Part shown: piece by piece, positions 34,431 to 45,317 of the stretch
Layout: every line of letters starts with the position of its first letter
Position numbering within the stretch: position 1 is the stretch's first letter
NCBI GenBank assembly: GCA_930367215.1
Contig: OV884056.1
Span: 285,306,067 to 285,370,066, forward strand
Source of the DNA: Pollenia angustigena
Lineage: Eukaryota; Arthropoda; Insecta; Diptera; Polleniidae
DNA length: 64,000 bases
Direction of reading: 5' to 3'
Program-made: the position numbers and the translations under genes
The notes under the pieces: model-generated
Told to the model about the DNA's origin: nothing
The model's database searches: none
What the model saw: only the letters and a program-made list of their open reading frames with translations

Positions 34431-34575
34431 GAAAATATGATTTTTACAGAAGGCCGTAAACGGTTCATTCGATGATAGTTTGACGACAGATAAACAAAGT
34501 GTAAAATTGTTGTTTTTGTACTCTTAAAAAAAATCAAAGATTTTCTTAAGACTTGTACATTACAGCCGTATCTAA

Positions 34576-34703
34576 TGTGCTGTTTTCACAACACAAGTGA
34601 CTGAACGTGTAGTAAAATTTGTATGGAAAACACTCAAAAAACTGAGTGCTTTTCATATAAATTTCACTACACGTGCAGTCACTTGTGTTGTGAAAACAGC
34701 ACA
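34576..34703. mobile_element. Palindromic MITE with TAA target duplication
   Basis: TGTGCTGTTTTCACAACACA and AGTGACTGAACGTGTAGT are mirrored on the right, with only a few mismatches. TAA flanks both ends (34573-34575 and 34704-34706). 128 bp. Confidence 0.75.
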
Positions 34704-34852
34704 TAAACAAAAGCGGCACCCGTTTTCTAGTTTTTGAATAAAGCGGCCTGAACGCTTTACAATTGGAAGTTGGCCGCTATTGTTAAATAATGGCATATCA
34801 GCGTAAAAGCTAAGGGAAAGAAAACGTTCCGCCTTCCAACATTCCAAGATTA

Positions 34853-35230
34853 AACAAGTTAGAGTGCTATATTCCGCTGTGCCTAATCTTATATATCCTT
34901 CACCATTGTGCGAGTAGAATAGAGAGCAACAAAATAATTTTTACATATACATATACATACATATTTACAATACTTACAACTTCATTATAAATGAAATTTA
35001 AAAAGCGATAACTGGTAAATATTTTTTATTATGAAATAATAAAGAAGGGTGATAACGAAAATCATATTGGTTGGCCATTATGCTATTATATGTAAACAAA
35101 TACGAAGGGGGGGGGGGGGGGGGGGGGGGATAGGAAGAAGAGACGACAACCGGATTTGAACTTCGTTTTGCATAAGGACCCAGAATATATATACTTTATA
35201 GGGTGTAGGACCTTCGGTGAAGGGTATAAA
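34853..35230 (-). mobile_element. Short mini-me-like element with a 23-nt G run
   Basis: Starts AACAAGTTAGAGTGCTATATT (the mini-me 3' end in reverse), then AGGACCCAGAATATATATAC, and the terminal CCTTCGGTGAAGGGTATA. Where other copies carry the GGAC/GTCY tract, this one has an uninterrupted run of about 23 G at 35107-35129. Confidence 0.6.
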
Positions 35231-36078
35231 AAACAATCTTAATTATAAAAAAGAGTAATTTTTGGGATTTCAGTATTTTGGTAATAACTCTGCTATTTCT
35301 TAACCGGTTTGACAGATTTATATACCGACGTGTTAAAGAAGAAATTTGCCAGTTATTTTGGCTATAAAACGTGGACTCGGGAAGATCTATGGTTCCTGAA
35401 AATGGGTATTTTAAAAAAAAAAATTAATATTTTGGTCATAACTTTTTCGTATCTGAACCGATTTTCCCGAGTTTTTCAGAAAATATTTTTTATTAAAAAT
35501 TTCCTGATCTTCTGATATATAAGGCGTAACCATAGGTCATGTTACAGTCAAAAAATTCAGGTTTTTATACAATTTTTAATACTTTTTGTATGAGAGGTAC
35601 CACGCCTACTTCTCCAATCCCGCCCACATTTTGTAGGATGGTGTATATTTATAACCCAAATGTTTGTACCTAATTTTAAAGCTTTGGCTCTTGCCGTTCT
35701 CCAGATATACAGAAAAAAGTAATAAAAATACAACAACCACAAGGGATTTTTTGGAAAAATTAGAGGCAGTCGTGGTTTTTTGGTCATATCTCAGCCATTG
35801 TTGGACCGATCTGGCTGAATTTCAATAGCAAGAAATGGTGGTTTATATGTGACATAAATGTAAAACAACGTAGCCGCTATCATGTCTGGAGTCTCCGAAA
35901 AACACATATCAAACGTAAGACGGACAGACGGACGGACGGATATCGTTAAATCAACTTCTCTCCTCATAAGGACCCAGAATATATATACTTTATAGGGTCT
36001 AAGATAAATATTGTAGAAATTACAAACGGAATGACAAACTTATATATACCCTTTTCCACCTGTGGTGAAGGGTATAAA
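35231..36078 (-). mobile_element. mini-me-like repeat, second subtype
   Basis: In reverse orientation: terminal CACCTGTGGTGAAGGGTATA at the right edge, TTACAAACGGAATGACAAAC core, TATATACTTTATAGGGTC tract, GACGGACAGACGGACGGACG (GTCY tract), then the interior with ACGCCTACTTCTCCAATCCC and CTCCAGATATACAG shared with 9541. Confidence 0.65.
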
Positions 36079-36204
36079 AACGAAATTGTCAGGAAATGTA
36101 ATGTTTTATTCAGACTTTGGAGACTGAAAAAAAGTGTCACTTTTTAGAAAAAAATCAGCATATCGGCACTTTGCTAATTTCGGAACAAAAATCGTCCAAA
36201 TGAC

Positions 36205-36433
36205 GATAAATCGTCAAATCTGGCAGCCCTGACTGTATTCTCAAAAATCCAATTACTTGAGTAGGTTGATTGTGACGACCATTATCACCAAGTAATGCAC
36301 CAAAAGTAGCAACGGTTGAACCACCATGTGAAAGATTCATGTTCAACAAACTTTTTCTGTCCGATAAGAAATGCCTACAGTGTAAATTGGGACTAAATAG
36401 AAAACATTTCACTATATAAATGACACTTCGCAA
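36205..36433 (-). pseudogene. hAT-like end next to a mariner N-terminal remnant
   Basis: Minus-strand text SHGGSTVATFGALLGDNGRH followed by NQPTQ.I corresponds to the helix-turn-helix start of the mariner family seen at 10909 (NGDSGTATYRALRGDYG). Adjacent at 36218-36233, TCTGGCAGCCCTG is a hAT-type right end (CAGGGCTGCCA) with ATCGTC repeats; its left partner is not found. Confidence 0.4.
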
Positions 36434-36489
36434 GGCAGATATTTAGCAGCTGAAAGCGTTGCCAGACCAAAGGTTTTAAAACCACTGAA

Positions 36490-36552
36490 TGAATAATGTT
36501 GTACATATGTACAGATAAATACATATGTACAGATAAATACATATGTATCTGT
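36490..36552. repeat. Short tandem repeat
   Basis: ACATATGTACAGATAAAT occurs about three times in a row with small changes. Confidence 0.7.
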
Positions 36553-36559
36553 AATTAGA

Positions 36560-37100
36560 GAATTTCTCATTCATTAATTGTTTTTAATAGTTCTTATTAT
36601 GAATTTTTTTTCCAAAGCCAAAACACCTGATGATAATTCAACGCAAAACAATTAAATTTGACACAACGAAAGTTACTACAGCCAACTGTCAAATGGTTCG
36701 TTCACACTTTTATCCACTATTTTGTTCAAAGCACCTGAGTTTACATGCTGTCACAATTTATTTTATATTTTATAAAGACCAATTACTCTTGACAAATAAT
36801 TTTTTGGGCAAAAGCTTTTTAAATACCACTACATCATTTTGTTATGAAAGAACAATTTCAAATAATTTAGCCTTGGTCAACACAATTAGTGTTCATGGTT
36901 GACAAATCATAGCAAACAGTCTGTAAAAATTTTAATGTACACGTAATTAAGAATTAACATTTAAATCAAAATTAATTATGTTATAGAATTTAAACTGACT
37001 GAGAATGCGAAAAATTTGTGCTTAAAAGATTTAGTAAACTGGCAACACGGTTTTCCTTAAAATCGTATTAGATTTTTTATATAAATACGTTAAGGTGATG
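36560..37100. other. Spacer, nothing recognised
   Basis: No ends, repeats or motifs found. A 90-codon plus-strand frame here has no familiar content. Confidence 0.4.
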
Positions 37101-37106
37101 CGCAAT

Positions 37107-37313
37107 TAGTGCTGGGTTACTATCGATATTTATCGATAGTTCAGATTTCACTATCGATATATCGATATTACTATCGACTGAATGATTGTACTTGTGCAGG
37201 AAAACTTTAATTATTTTTTATAAGGCTACAGTTCGTTGTTTTTATCACTTTATTGAATGTATATTTATATTTTTCCTATCGATATTTTCGATATTTTAAG
37301 ACTATCGATAATA
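37107..37313. mobile_element. Truncated copy of the TAGTGCTGGG hAT element
   Basis: Matches the element at 14671 from TAGTGCTGGGTTACTATCG to TTTATTGAATGTAT, then jumps to the right-hand part TTTTTCCTATCGATATTTTC and stops before the terminal TIR. It is therefore an internal-deletion derivative that has also lost its right end. Confidence 0.75.
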
Positions 37314-37633
37314 ATGATTAAATGGAGTAGTCCACGGACTGGTCCATTGTAATGCAAGCGTGGACCATATCATTGTAATAAAGTGTTTGTAGTGAGACGT
37401 TTTTCAAACGAGCCTTGAAAACATTCGTATTATTTTATAAAAATGTTAAAAGCCAAATAATTAAACAATGAAAAGTGTACCAAGAACATTATGCAATTGT
37501 AATAGTTTTTAGTGTTAACATTTTTTCTCTCTTCATTTTTTTTCGAGAGCTTATTTGACCGTTTAAAGTGGGAACATTCTCACAGAAGTTTCCCTACAAG
37601 AAATGAATGAGCGAGTAGTCACATTGTTCATTT

Positions 37634-37718
37634 TGGTGTTAAGAAAATGATAGAAAAAAATGACCGAATGTGACCGAAAACTTTGTTTCGGTCATTTTCA
37701 ATCATTTTCTCAACACCA
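37634..37718. repeat. Hairpin
   Basis: TGGTGTTAAGAAAATGAT is mirrored by ATCATTTTCTCAACACCA, and TGACCGAA near the loop by TTTCGGTCA. Confidence 0.6.
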
Positions 37719-37719
37719 G

Positions 37720-38430
37720 ACACACTTTTTCTGTAAATTGGCGAGTTATTTCTTTACGTGACAGCTAGAACTCGCAAAAAAAAAGTTACAAACCTGTTTG
37801 TTTCATTTCGCTCATTTCAATCGAAAAGGTTTTCGACGCGAGAGTTACAGAACATGGGCACTGTTTTATTTTTTATAAATAAGGCCGTATATTTTTAATT
37901 GTAATTAAAAATTAATTGCTCTTTCAGTAAAAGGCACAAATGGTAGATGAAATTTTGCATTAAGACTAAGCTACCGTCTTAAGATTTTCTGAAAAACTTA
38001 TCGAATTATTAACGGTTGCTTAGTGCCTTATGGCCCACCCTGTACATTTACCCTTTTTATCTTAAGTATATCTTATATATATCTTAAGTATATTTATTTA
38101 ACAAAATACTCATGATACTTTTTTTTGTGACTTTTAAACAACAATAACGAAAATTTTTCTGTGAGTTTATCAATTAAGCGAAATTATTATGAAGCTTTTG
38201 AAGTAATTTAAACATCTGTCATCGAACATTAATAGGAAATGAAAAATATATTACCTTAAATAAAATTTTATTAATAATAATCTAAAACAAATGTTATGAA
38301 TCTCAAGTACAAAAATCTATTTATGGACTTTATAAAATAAAAACAATTATTAAATACAAACGTAAATAATAATTTTTTTTCATTCATAAAATTTTATCGA
38401 ATATTGAAGAAACTCAAAAATCAAGAAAAC
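37720..38430. other. Spacer, nothing recognised
   Basis: AT-rich, with ATCTTAAGTATAT repeats near 38060-38095 only. It lies in what would be intron 3 of the candidate host gene. Confidence 0.4.
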
Positions 38431-38434
38431 TCAC

Positions 38435-38485
38435 GTGGTGCTTCAAAATCATTTAGAACAAAGTCAATGGACAACCACTTTCTTT
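38435..38485 (-). CDS. Candidate host gene, coding exon 3 (51 nt)
   Basis: Minus-strand exon with donor CACCAC|GTGAGT (intron begins at 38434) and acceptor CACAATCGTAG|AA (AG at 38487-38486). Joined to exon 2 in phase 1 it reads ERKWLSIDFVLNDFEAP with one base left over. Its length is a multiple of three, so it could be skipped without breaking the frame. The residue mix (W, D, F, N, E) is unlike translated intron noise. The acceptor has a modest pyrimidine tract, and the upstream sequence stays open for several codons, so the 5' edge could be wrong. The protein family is unknown to me. Support comes from splice sites and frame agreement only. Confidence 0.45.
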
Positions 38486-38489
38486 CTAC

Positions 38490-39300
38490 GATTGTGAATG
38501 GATCGTAAATACGTTTACGTCATGGATGTGGGTGTTATATTTTGATAAGACGTAAGTTATTTTTTTATTTTATTTAATTTGATAAAAACACTTAATGACA
38601 AGGACGTTAGAAAAAAAGTAATAAACTTTTATTTCTTAAAATTATCATAAAATTTTAATTTTATTTTTTAAACCACTTTGGGGTCATTGTGTTTTTGGTT
38701 TAAAATTTTATTTTAGTTCTACATAGTACCTTATTTATTTTTGTGGCAAGAGTATCCAAGAAAACAAGTTAAACACTTAATTTTATTATAGTTTTGTATT
38801 TCAGGCAGACGGTTTTTTCTTCTCTTTTTAAGACTTATTTTTTTATCATTTTCGTATTTCTAAGAAATGTTTGTGTACCCTAAATACTTTGCAGTCTATT
38901 AATAAGATTTCAAGGTCTTTTATTGACTTGAAGAAGAAAAGTAAGTTAATCAGACAAGTATGAGATCATCAGCGTCGTTGTGTGAAGGGTTTTTTACAAA
39001 CTGCACTAAAACATGAATTGAGTTCAATCGTTGTTATTTTACGCTGTTTTTAGACTTTAAAATACGAAATGACTGCATCGATTTTGTTATGAAAAGTTTT
39101 AAGTTTCGCTAAAACAATTACGACAATAAGAAATGCAGTTAAATACTTGCGAAAAAAAAGATTTTCTTAATGTATATTTGGTTAGGACTTAAGGCTTAAT
39201 GGGCTTAGACATATAAAAGGCGATTTTTGGGCGTTTCAGAGTAGATTCGTTTAAGCACCATGATTGTGATTCATGATATATTTTAAACTACGTAATTTAA
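38490..39300. other. AT-rich spacer, inferred intron 2
   Basis: No repeats with clear ends and no other exon-like stretch seen. Confidence 0.4.
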
Positions 39301-39540
39301 AGTCAATAAGTTCCATCACAGCATTAATCAAAAATAAAATAAGTTATAATTAAAGATTTAATCAAGTGAATTAAACGTTGAATCAAGTGAATTAAACGCT
39401 TAATCAAGTGAATTAACGTCAAATCACAATGATTGAACATTTAATTGATAATATTAATAGGTTTACTGGTGCAAATTTAATTAATTTTTTAATTAACCTA
39501 ACAAATTTTTAATTGAACTAAATTTTTTTTTTCTGTGACA
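39300..39540. mobile_element. TACACAGAAAAA-family MITE, diverged
   Basis: TTAATCAAAAATAAAATAAG, then repeated ATCAAGTGAATTAAACG units, ending AATTTTTTTTTTCTGTG. The same internal architecture as 17498-17742. The left end is decayed. Confidence 0.5.
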
Positions 39541-39754
39541 TGGTATGAATAATAATAGCAATTATATGTTAACCACTTATAGTTGTTTTTAACCACAACA
39601 TTATGCTCTTAAAAAGAAGGAACAATTTATTGTAAACTTAAAACCACGCAGAAAAAATGTTTGGCAAAAATTGCTCAATTAAATAATTGTCTCCGCTGCT
39701 GTTAAATATAGTGCTGCATAGTGTAATGCACAAGCCAATGATGGGTCATAGCTA

Positions 39755-40311
39755 TACTGACATGGCCGCACAACTAAAGGCTCAGTTAGCCGGGAGTAAC
39801 AGAGGCCACACAATCCTTCGGTGAGCTCAGTAAAGTATGGAAATCATCCTCATTATCACGCCGTGTTAAAATCAACATTTTCAACACTAATGTAAAATCA
39901 ACTTTATTATATGGATGTGAAACTTGGAACGCTGTCTCCCTAGACATTAACACTTTGCAAGTTTGCGTAAATAAATGTCTCCGAAGAGTTTTACGAATTT
40001 TCTGGCCACGAACCAATTCAAGCAACAATCTGTGGGCTGAAACACGTCAAATACCGTTGTGTGTAGAAACACAGAGCAGAAAGTGGAACTGGATTGGACA
40101 CACTACGTAAGCCACTGTCCGGCCTTGCCAGTAATGCTATCGAATGGAACCCGCAGGGAAGTCGCAGAAGAGGCCGATCAGCACATACATGGCGTCGGCA
40201 AACTGATAGCGAGGCTAGAAAAATGCACAAAAGCTGGAGTGAAAAAAAAACTATTGCGATAAACAGATATGAACGGATGAAGTTTGTTGAGGCCCTATGC
40301 TCCTTTTAGGA
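39755..40311 (+). pseudogene. Non-LTR retrotransposon, 3' end of the RT ORF
   Basis: C-terminal portion of a LINE polyprotein: LLYGCETWNAVSLDINTLQ, VCVNKCLRRVLRIFWPRTNS, QSRKWNWIGHTLRKPLSGLA, then NAIEWNPQGSRRRGRSAHTW, RRQTDSEARKMHKSWSEKK and a TAG after VEALCSF. The W-x-WIGHTLRK, WNPQG-x-RRRGR and TWRR blocks are the conserved tail of endonuclease/RT LINEs found in many invertebrates. One frameshift (at about 40100, before LRK) and degraded sequence before 39900 make it inactive. The 5' part with the endonuclease and most of the RT is missing, as in usual 5' truncation. A short TA-rich tail follows. Confidence 0.8.
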
Positions 40312-40569
40312 TCGAGGAGAATATATATATAAATAATTAATTGGTGTAATTATTTTTTTTAATCAAAATACATAAATTTTAATGTTTGTTTATATGTTGT
40401 GTATTTTTTAGTTTATGCAATTAATTTGTTAAATGACTAAATTTGTGTCGTATGACTCAAAAATTCAAATCCGTTAATTGATATGATCATTTCTTTTGCA
40501 GGGTCGAAATTAGTAAAAAGTCGATTATCTATTTTTTTTGTGCTTACACTTCAAAAAATAAAAAATTAA

Positions 40570-40749
40570 TTTCAATTAAATAGTTTGTGTTATTAATTAA
40601 AAAAATAACAAAATTGGCACCAGTAAACAACAAAATAATGGTATTAATTAAACCTGTAATTCACTTGATTAAATTTTTAATCAAAACTGATTTTAGTTTT
40701 AATTAATGCTTTAATTAAAGAACTATTTTGGAGAATTTTTTCTGTGTAG
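40570..40749. mobile_element. TACACAGAAAAA-family MITE, right part
   Basis: GATTAAATTTTTAATCAAAA, TTAATTAATGCTTTAATTAA and the end GAATTTTTTCTGTGTA. The left end may be the CACGCAGAAAAAATG near 39647, which would mean the LINE fragment inserted into this MITE. Confidence 0.45.
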
Positions 40750-40951
40750 ATGTAAGTGAACTTATAGAAAACTGGTTGTTTCTGTGAACAAATTTCGTTA
40801 CTATTTAGCTTTGATTAAATAATAATTGATATATTTTATTCGATATGTTACCAGAGGAAATACTTACTCTGCAAAGAGGTTTTCAAAATAGTTTCATTAA
40901 CAAATTAATATGAAACAAAATAATAAATTTTTTTAAAAATTAACCAATTAC

Positions 40952-40987
40952 CTGGACTTTCCACTCCCATTATGGCATCAGAATCCT
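40952..40987 (-). CDS. Candidate host gene, coding exon 2 (36 nt)
   Basis: Minus-strand microexon with acceptor TGCTGCTTCTGTAG|AG and donor GTCCAG|GTAATT. In phase 1 after exon 1 it gives EDSDAIMGVESP, leaving one G that combines with AA of exon 3 to make GAA. The frame stays open upstream too (for example NAASV before EDSD), so a longer exon or an alternative acceptor is possible. Alternatively, ATGGGAGTGG in this exon could start a shorter isoform. 36 nt is a multiple of three. The peptide is acidic and otherwise featureless. I do not recognise the gene. Confidence 0.45.
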
Positions 40988-40989
40988 CT

Positions 40990-42540
40990 ACAGAAGCAGC
41001 ATTTATTTTTTGAAGAAACAATTACAAATATTCTATTAATATTTATATTTCGTAATATTTTGTTTTCAAGTAGAAATAGAAATTATTAAAATCAAGTTAT
41101 TTGTCTAAATTTAGTTTTCATTCACAATAAAATAAATACATAAGTAAAAAAGAGAAAAACGAAGTGAAATGAAAGAAATGCATTTGAAAAACTGCAGCCA
41201 GCAATTGATGACTAATAATTTGAACCAAAGTGATGACTAAATGCTAATTTTTCTATGACTTTTGAATAAATTTCAAACAAAAAATTATGCAAAAATTAAA
41301 AATTCGCTTTCGAGCTAGAAAATACAAACAAACAGTGAAATGTCAAAATTTTAAAAAGATAAAATAAAATTTACAATAAATTTTTCTTGAACTTTTGAGT
41401 TTGTGCATGTAAAATGCACATCTTTCTTAAATCCCCTCCCCTCTATATATTTAAAAGAAAATAATAAACAATTGAAAAATAAACACGAAAAATTACAAAA
41501 ATATAAATTCAATTCAAAGTCAAATTAAAAAAAAAAAAAAATGTGTAAATTCCGTTTGGGGTGGGGTTGCTGGCTGCACTAGTCTGGTAAATTTGAAAAT
41601 TTTATTTTCAAATACATTTGTTTTAAATAGTTTTGGTTATAGTGAATTTTAAAATTAAAGTGTGCGTTTCATGACGTATAAAATTGCTGTGTGTTTGATT
41701 TTCGTTAAAAAAAAATGTATGACTTTGAAACCCAAATTCTCTTAATCGCAATTTGGGGCAAAGTGTAGGGGGTCCGTCACCTACATAACCGCAAGGTGCC
41801 AAAGATTGACATCTGTTTTACATTCGAATAAACGGGTATTTACTAGAAAAATACAAAAAACTATATGTGTATTTTTATTTTCGTAAAAAGTTTCAACAAA
41901 AAAGATAAATAGAGAAAAAAATCTAAAGAAAATATTGTAATAACAAAAAACATGTACAAAATTGCCGTTAATTTCAGAGTGTTTACTTATTTGTATGTGT
42001 AGCATGTAAAACATTTATTATTGCTACACGAATAAGGTGGTAACACCATTCAGCACAACCGCACCACCTCAGTGACCGGAAAATGTGGGCAGCTTGTAGT
42101 TTACATTTCTCGTTTAATGATTTTTTAATGTTTGGAGTAATAAAAATATGCTTGAATATGTAATAGATGGGATTTGAAAAGTTGTTTTTTTTTTGTTTTC
42201 TTAGAAAAATGATTTTATCAGTTTTTCAAATTTCTGTGATTAATAGCCCTTTAATGTTGACGGATGTACGTACGTACTATTTTAGATCGAAAAATAATTT
42301 GTTTTTATTTCTGCTTGAAAAGATAAAAGTGTTCTTGGTAAAGAGTTTACGAGTTGCCAGTTTTTTTCCCCGTCATTATCATGGCCTTAAAACTAAAATT
42401 TGTTAATTGTTAATAAGTTTTTCTGAAATTTCCCTTTGTTGTGAATTTTTTATACACTTTATTTTCTGAAAGGGACTAAACTGCAATAGGAGTACCAACC
42501 AGATCTGGCAACTCTTTTAAGATTTTTGTTTTGTTTGCAA
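40990..42540. other. Spacer within inferred intron 1, nothing recognised
   Basis: AT-rich with several A/T runs. Two less AT-rich patches (41540-41590, 42030-42105) have neither splice-flanked frames nor repeat ends that I can identify. Confidence 0.4.
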
Positions 42541-42547
42541 TTTTGTC

Positions 42548-44700
42548 ATGCTCAATAAAATAACACGAATGCCTCCACAAAACACTCACAAACTCCTTAA
42601 GAGCTATTTAACTGGCAGAACATTCATGGTTAGATCAAAAAACCAATACTCCCCCACCAAGAAAATATCTGCTGGTGTCCCTCAAGGCAGCATATTAGGG
42701 CCGTTACTGTATATAATATATACAGCTGATATGCCAACAAGCCCGAGCAGACATACTTCTACGTTTGCAGACGACACAGCATTTATTAGTGTTAATCAGG
42801 ACCCAAAAGTTGCATCGCAGCATGTACAGTCCCACATCAATGAACTAGAAGCCTGGCTAGAAAAATGGAAAAAAGGTTAACCCGGCTAAATATGCTCATC
42901 TAACTTTCACGCTTAGAAGACAAACGTGACCTGCTGTAAAAATAACATCACTGTTCCGGTAGAAAGCCATGTTAAATACTTGGGAATTCATATAGATAGA
43001 CGCCTGACCTGGTCTCGTCATATTGAAGCGAAAATAACGGCTATGAAACTTAAAGCAGCCCAACTACATTGGCTAATCGGTCGAAACTCAAACTTATCCT
43101 TAGACAACAAAGTTCTATTTTACAAGTCTATAATAAAACCAATATGGTCATATAAACATCCAGAGTAGAGTTTTTTTTTTCCCGGAGTTTTTCGATTCCC
43201 GGGAAAGCGGGAAAAATTTTTAAATTTCCCGGGATCCCGGGATCCCGCTCCATACAAATAATACAAAGTAAACTTGGTTTTATTAATGAAAAAAACTTTT
43301 ATAAACAAACGTGAGGGAACTTGTTTACAAAGTAAGTAAAATAAATGCTTAAATACTACAAAAATTAATTGAAGATTGAAAGCGGAACTTGAATTATTAT
43401 TACCTTTGGCTATTATAAGTAAATTCCGTATTATGATGATCTAGTTCAAGATAAAATAAACATAACAATTGTGGTACTCAAGATATGAGATCAAAAAGTA
43501 AAATCATAAAATATATAAAATATTTTAATAAATATATTAACATTTTTTAACGGCGTAGGAAATTACTTTCTGACACACTCAAAGCGTTTATTGAGTCGCC
43601 AAAGAGAATATTTCTGATTTTGTTTACTGATTACCATGTTTCCGAAAAATTTCGTTTACTTTTTCACCGAGGTTGGACAAATAATTAAAAGTGCACCGTT
43701 GTTGCATGCTTCTGATGTCAAGGTTGATGCAAAAAATAGCATCATCCGTACTAGTTCTTACAAACTATTTCTTTTCATTAGGTCCATCTGTAATCTTTAG
43801 GACAATGTATTTTTCAAATTGTATGTTTTAGTAACTTACACGAGTTTCATTATTTTTTTATTTCGGTTTCCCCGCACTTCCCGGATATATTACCAAGCTC
43901 GATTTTTTTTTGTAGATACGACTATGTTGCAATAACGGAGCGATATGTTTATGTATATCCTATTTTTAAGACTTGTCCATGGTCAATGAGAATTTACTGC
44001 CTGCATCTTATTTTGAATTTATGTTCTTTATCAATTCATCACTTCACTAAATTTATTAATTATCAACTGTTGCACTGCCCATTCTGCTTTTAATAGATTT
44101 ATTGCTGCAGGAGACATTGATTTACGTTTGTACACATTTCTTATAATTGATCTAATCGACAACCCATCCACAGATGCTAATTTTTAGAGAAAAGAAAACT
44201 AAATTTCAGAGTAAAAATAGCTGTTTTCTGAAACTATGAAGAACTTTTTATTTCCCGGGATCCCGCAACAAAAATCCCGGGAAAACGGGAAATATAATAA
44301 GTGAAATTTCCGGGAATTCCCGGGACGGGAAATCCCGGGAAAAAACCCTAATCCAGAGGCTACAAAGAAGACAGTCTAGGATATTACGGCAAATTGTCTG
44401 CGCCCCATGGTAAAAACGAAATGACATTATCCATAGAGATCTTAACATCGCTACCATCCAGGAAGAAATTAAAAATTATTCAGTCAAACACATAGATAAA
44501 CTAATGGTCCATCCCAACTACCTCGCTCGGGATCTAATAAAGTTCGAACGCACTTTGAGCCTAGCAGGCTTTTTTGACACTTGAATGCAATTAATTAGCG
44601 GTTACATTGGTAACGGCTAACAAATACAAATAAGAATAAGGATTAAGCTTTGAATACATATTGTAATTTTCGACAAGAAAGATTCAACAAAAAAAAAAAA
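42548..44700 (+). pseudogene. Jockey-type LINE 3' half, split by a hAT insertion
   Basis: The reverse transcriptase reads KISAGVPQGSILGPLLYIIY and TSTFADDTAFIS (palm motifs with the FADD catalytic pair at 42763-42774), then VESHVKYLGIHIDRRLTWSR. After the inserted hAT element (43166-44350) it resumes at 44359 with IQRLQRRQSRILRQIVCAPW and NDIIHRDLNIATIQEEIKNY, ending LSLAGFFDT and a TGA. A poly-A tail starts near 44688. Frame breaks lie at about 42880-42925 and a small deletion precedes the insertion. The order and wording (SAGVPQGS-x-LGP, NAPWY-like, IHRDLNI) match Jockey-clade elements of flies. The endonuclease and gag-like ORF are truncated away. Not active. Confidence 0.85.
43166..44350. 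mobile_element. hAT element, CCCGGGA type, 8-bp TSD atccagag
   Basis: Ends TAGAGTTTTTTTTTCCCGG and the complement of TAGGGTTTTTTCCCGGG, flanked by perfect ATCCAGAG copies (43158-43165 and 44351-44358). CCCGGGA repeats crowd both ends. It interrupts the Jockey frame. An inverted, truncated copy is at 31810. The interior (about 800 bp) is well conserved between the two copies, but I find no intact transposase. Confidence 0.88.
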
Positions 44701-44727
44701 TTGTCATGAATTGACTAACGCCTAAAG

Positions 44728-44850
44728 TGCCGGTTCACACACGTGAAGTTTGACTTGAGTTTTTAGGAGAGAGGGGAAAAGTAATGGCATTCTCTTTTCC
44801 CTTCTCTCCTGAAAGATTAAGACTTGAAGAGTCAACACTTGCAAAACCTT
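44728..44850. mobile_element. Foldback MITE related to the AGTCTGGGTTCACAC group
   Basis: GGTTCACACACGTG at the left, and an inner hairpin AGGAGAGAGGGGAAAAG / TTTTCCCTTCTCTCCT. The GAGAGGGGAA hairpin also occurs in the MITE at 53384. Ends are diverged. Confidence 0.45.
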
Positions 44851-45317
44851 TTCGAAAAGTAACCCTTTGCCATGTTTAATTTAGGTTCGATACATTCGCC
44901 AACCATCAATTATTATCGTACCATTTGCGCTCTAATTGCGATTTCTTTTCTGAAAAATATGTCGCAAGTAGATAAGTTACATGTTCTACATTATTGTGTT
45001 ATTTTGTACAAAAAATACAAATGTGGGAAAATGTTTCAATATCTTTTCTGAAAATGTTGCATGAAAAATATGATAACATGTTGCATATTTTAACAACACT
45101 TTTTTTAAGGTGTTCAGTTCATACTGCCTCTTTTCATATTTGAGGTCCTAACCAGTTTGTTTGTACAACCAAAGATTTATTTTGTTTGTCATGATCAGCG
45201 ATGTCAGATTAGGGGACTTTTACCCAAATTGGGGATTTTATTTTGAAAAAGGGGACAAAAATTTGATTTTGGGATTTAATTTACATTTTGGGGATTTTGA
45301 GGGTACATTTTCTTGTT

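Noticed and set aside
34960..35010. Extra exon of the minus-strand gene ending at GTAAGT
   Set aside because: The adjoining frame is short and AT-rich, no good acceptor is present and the phase cannot be shown to fit.
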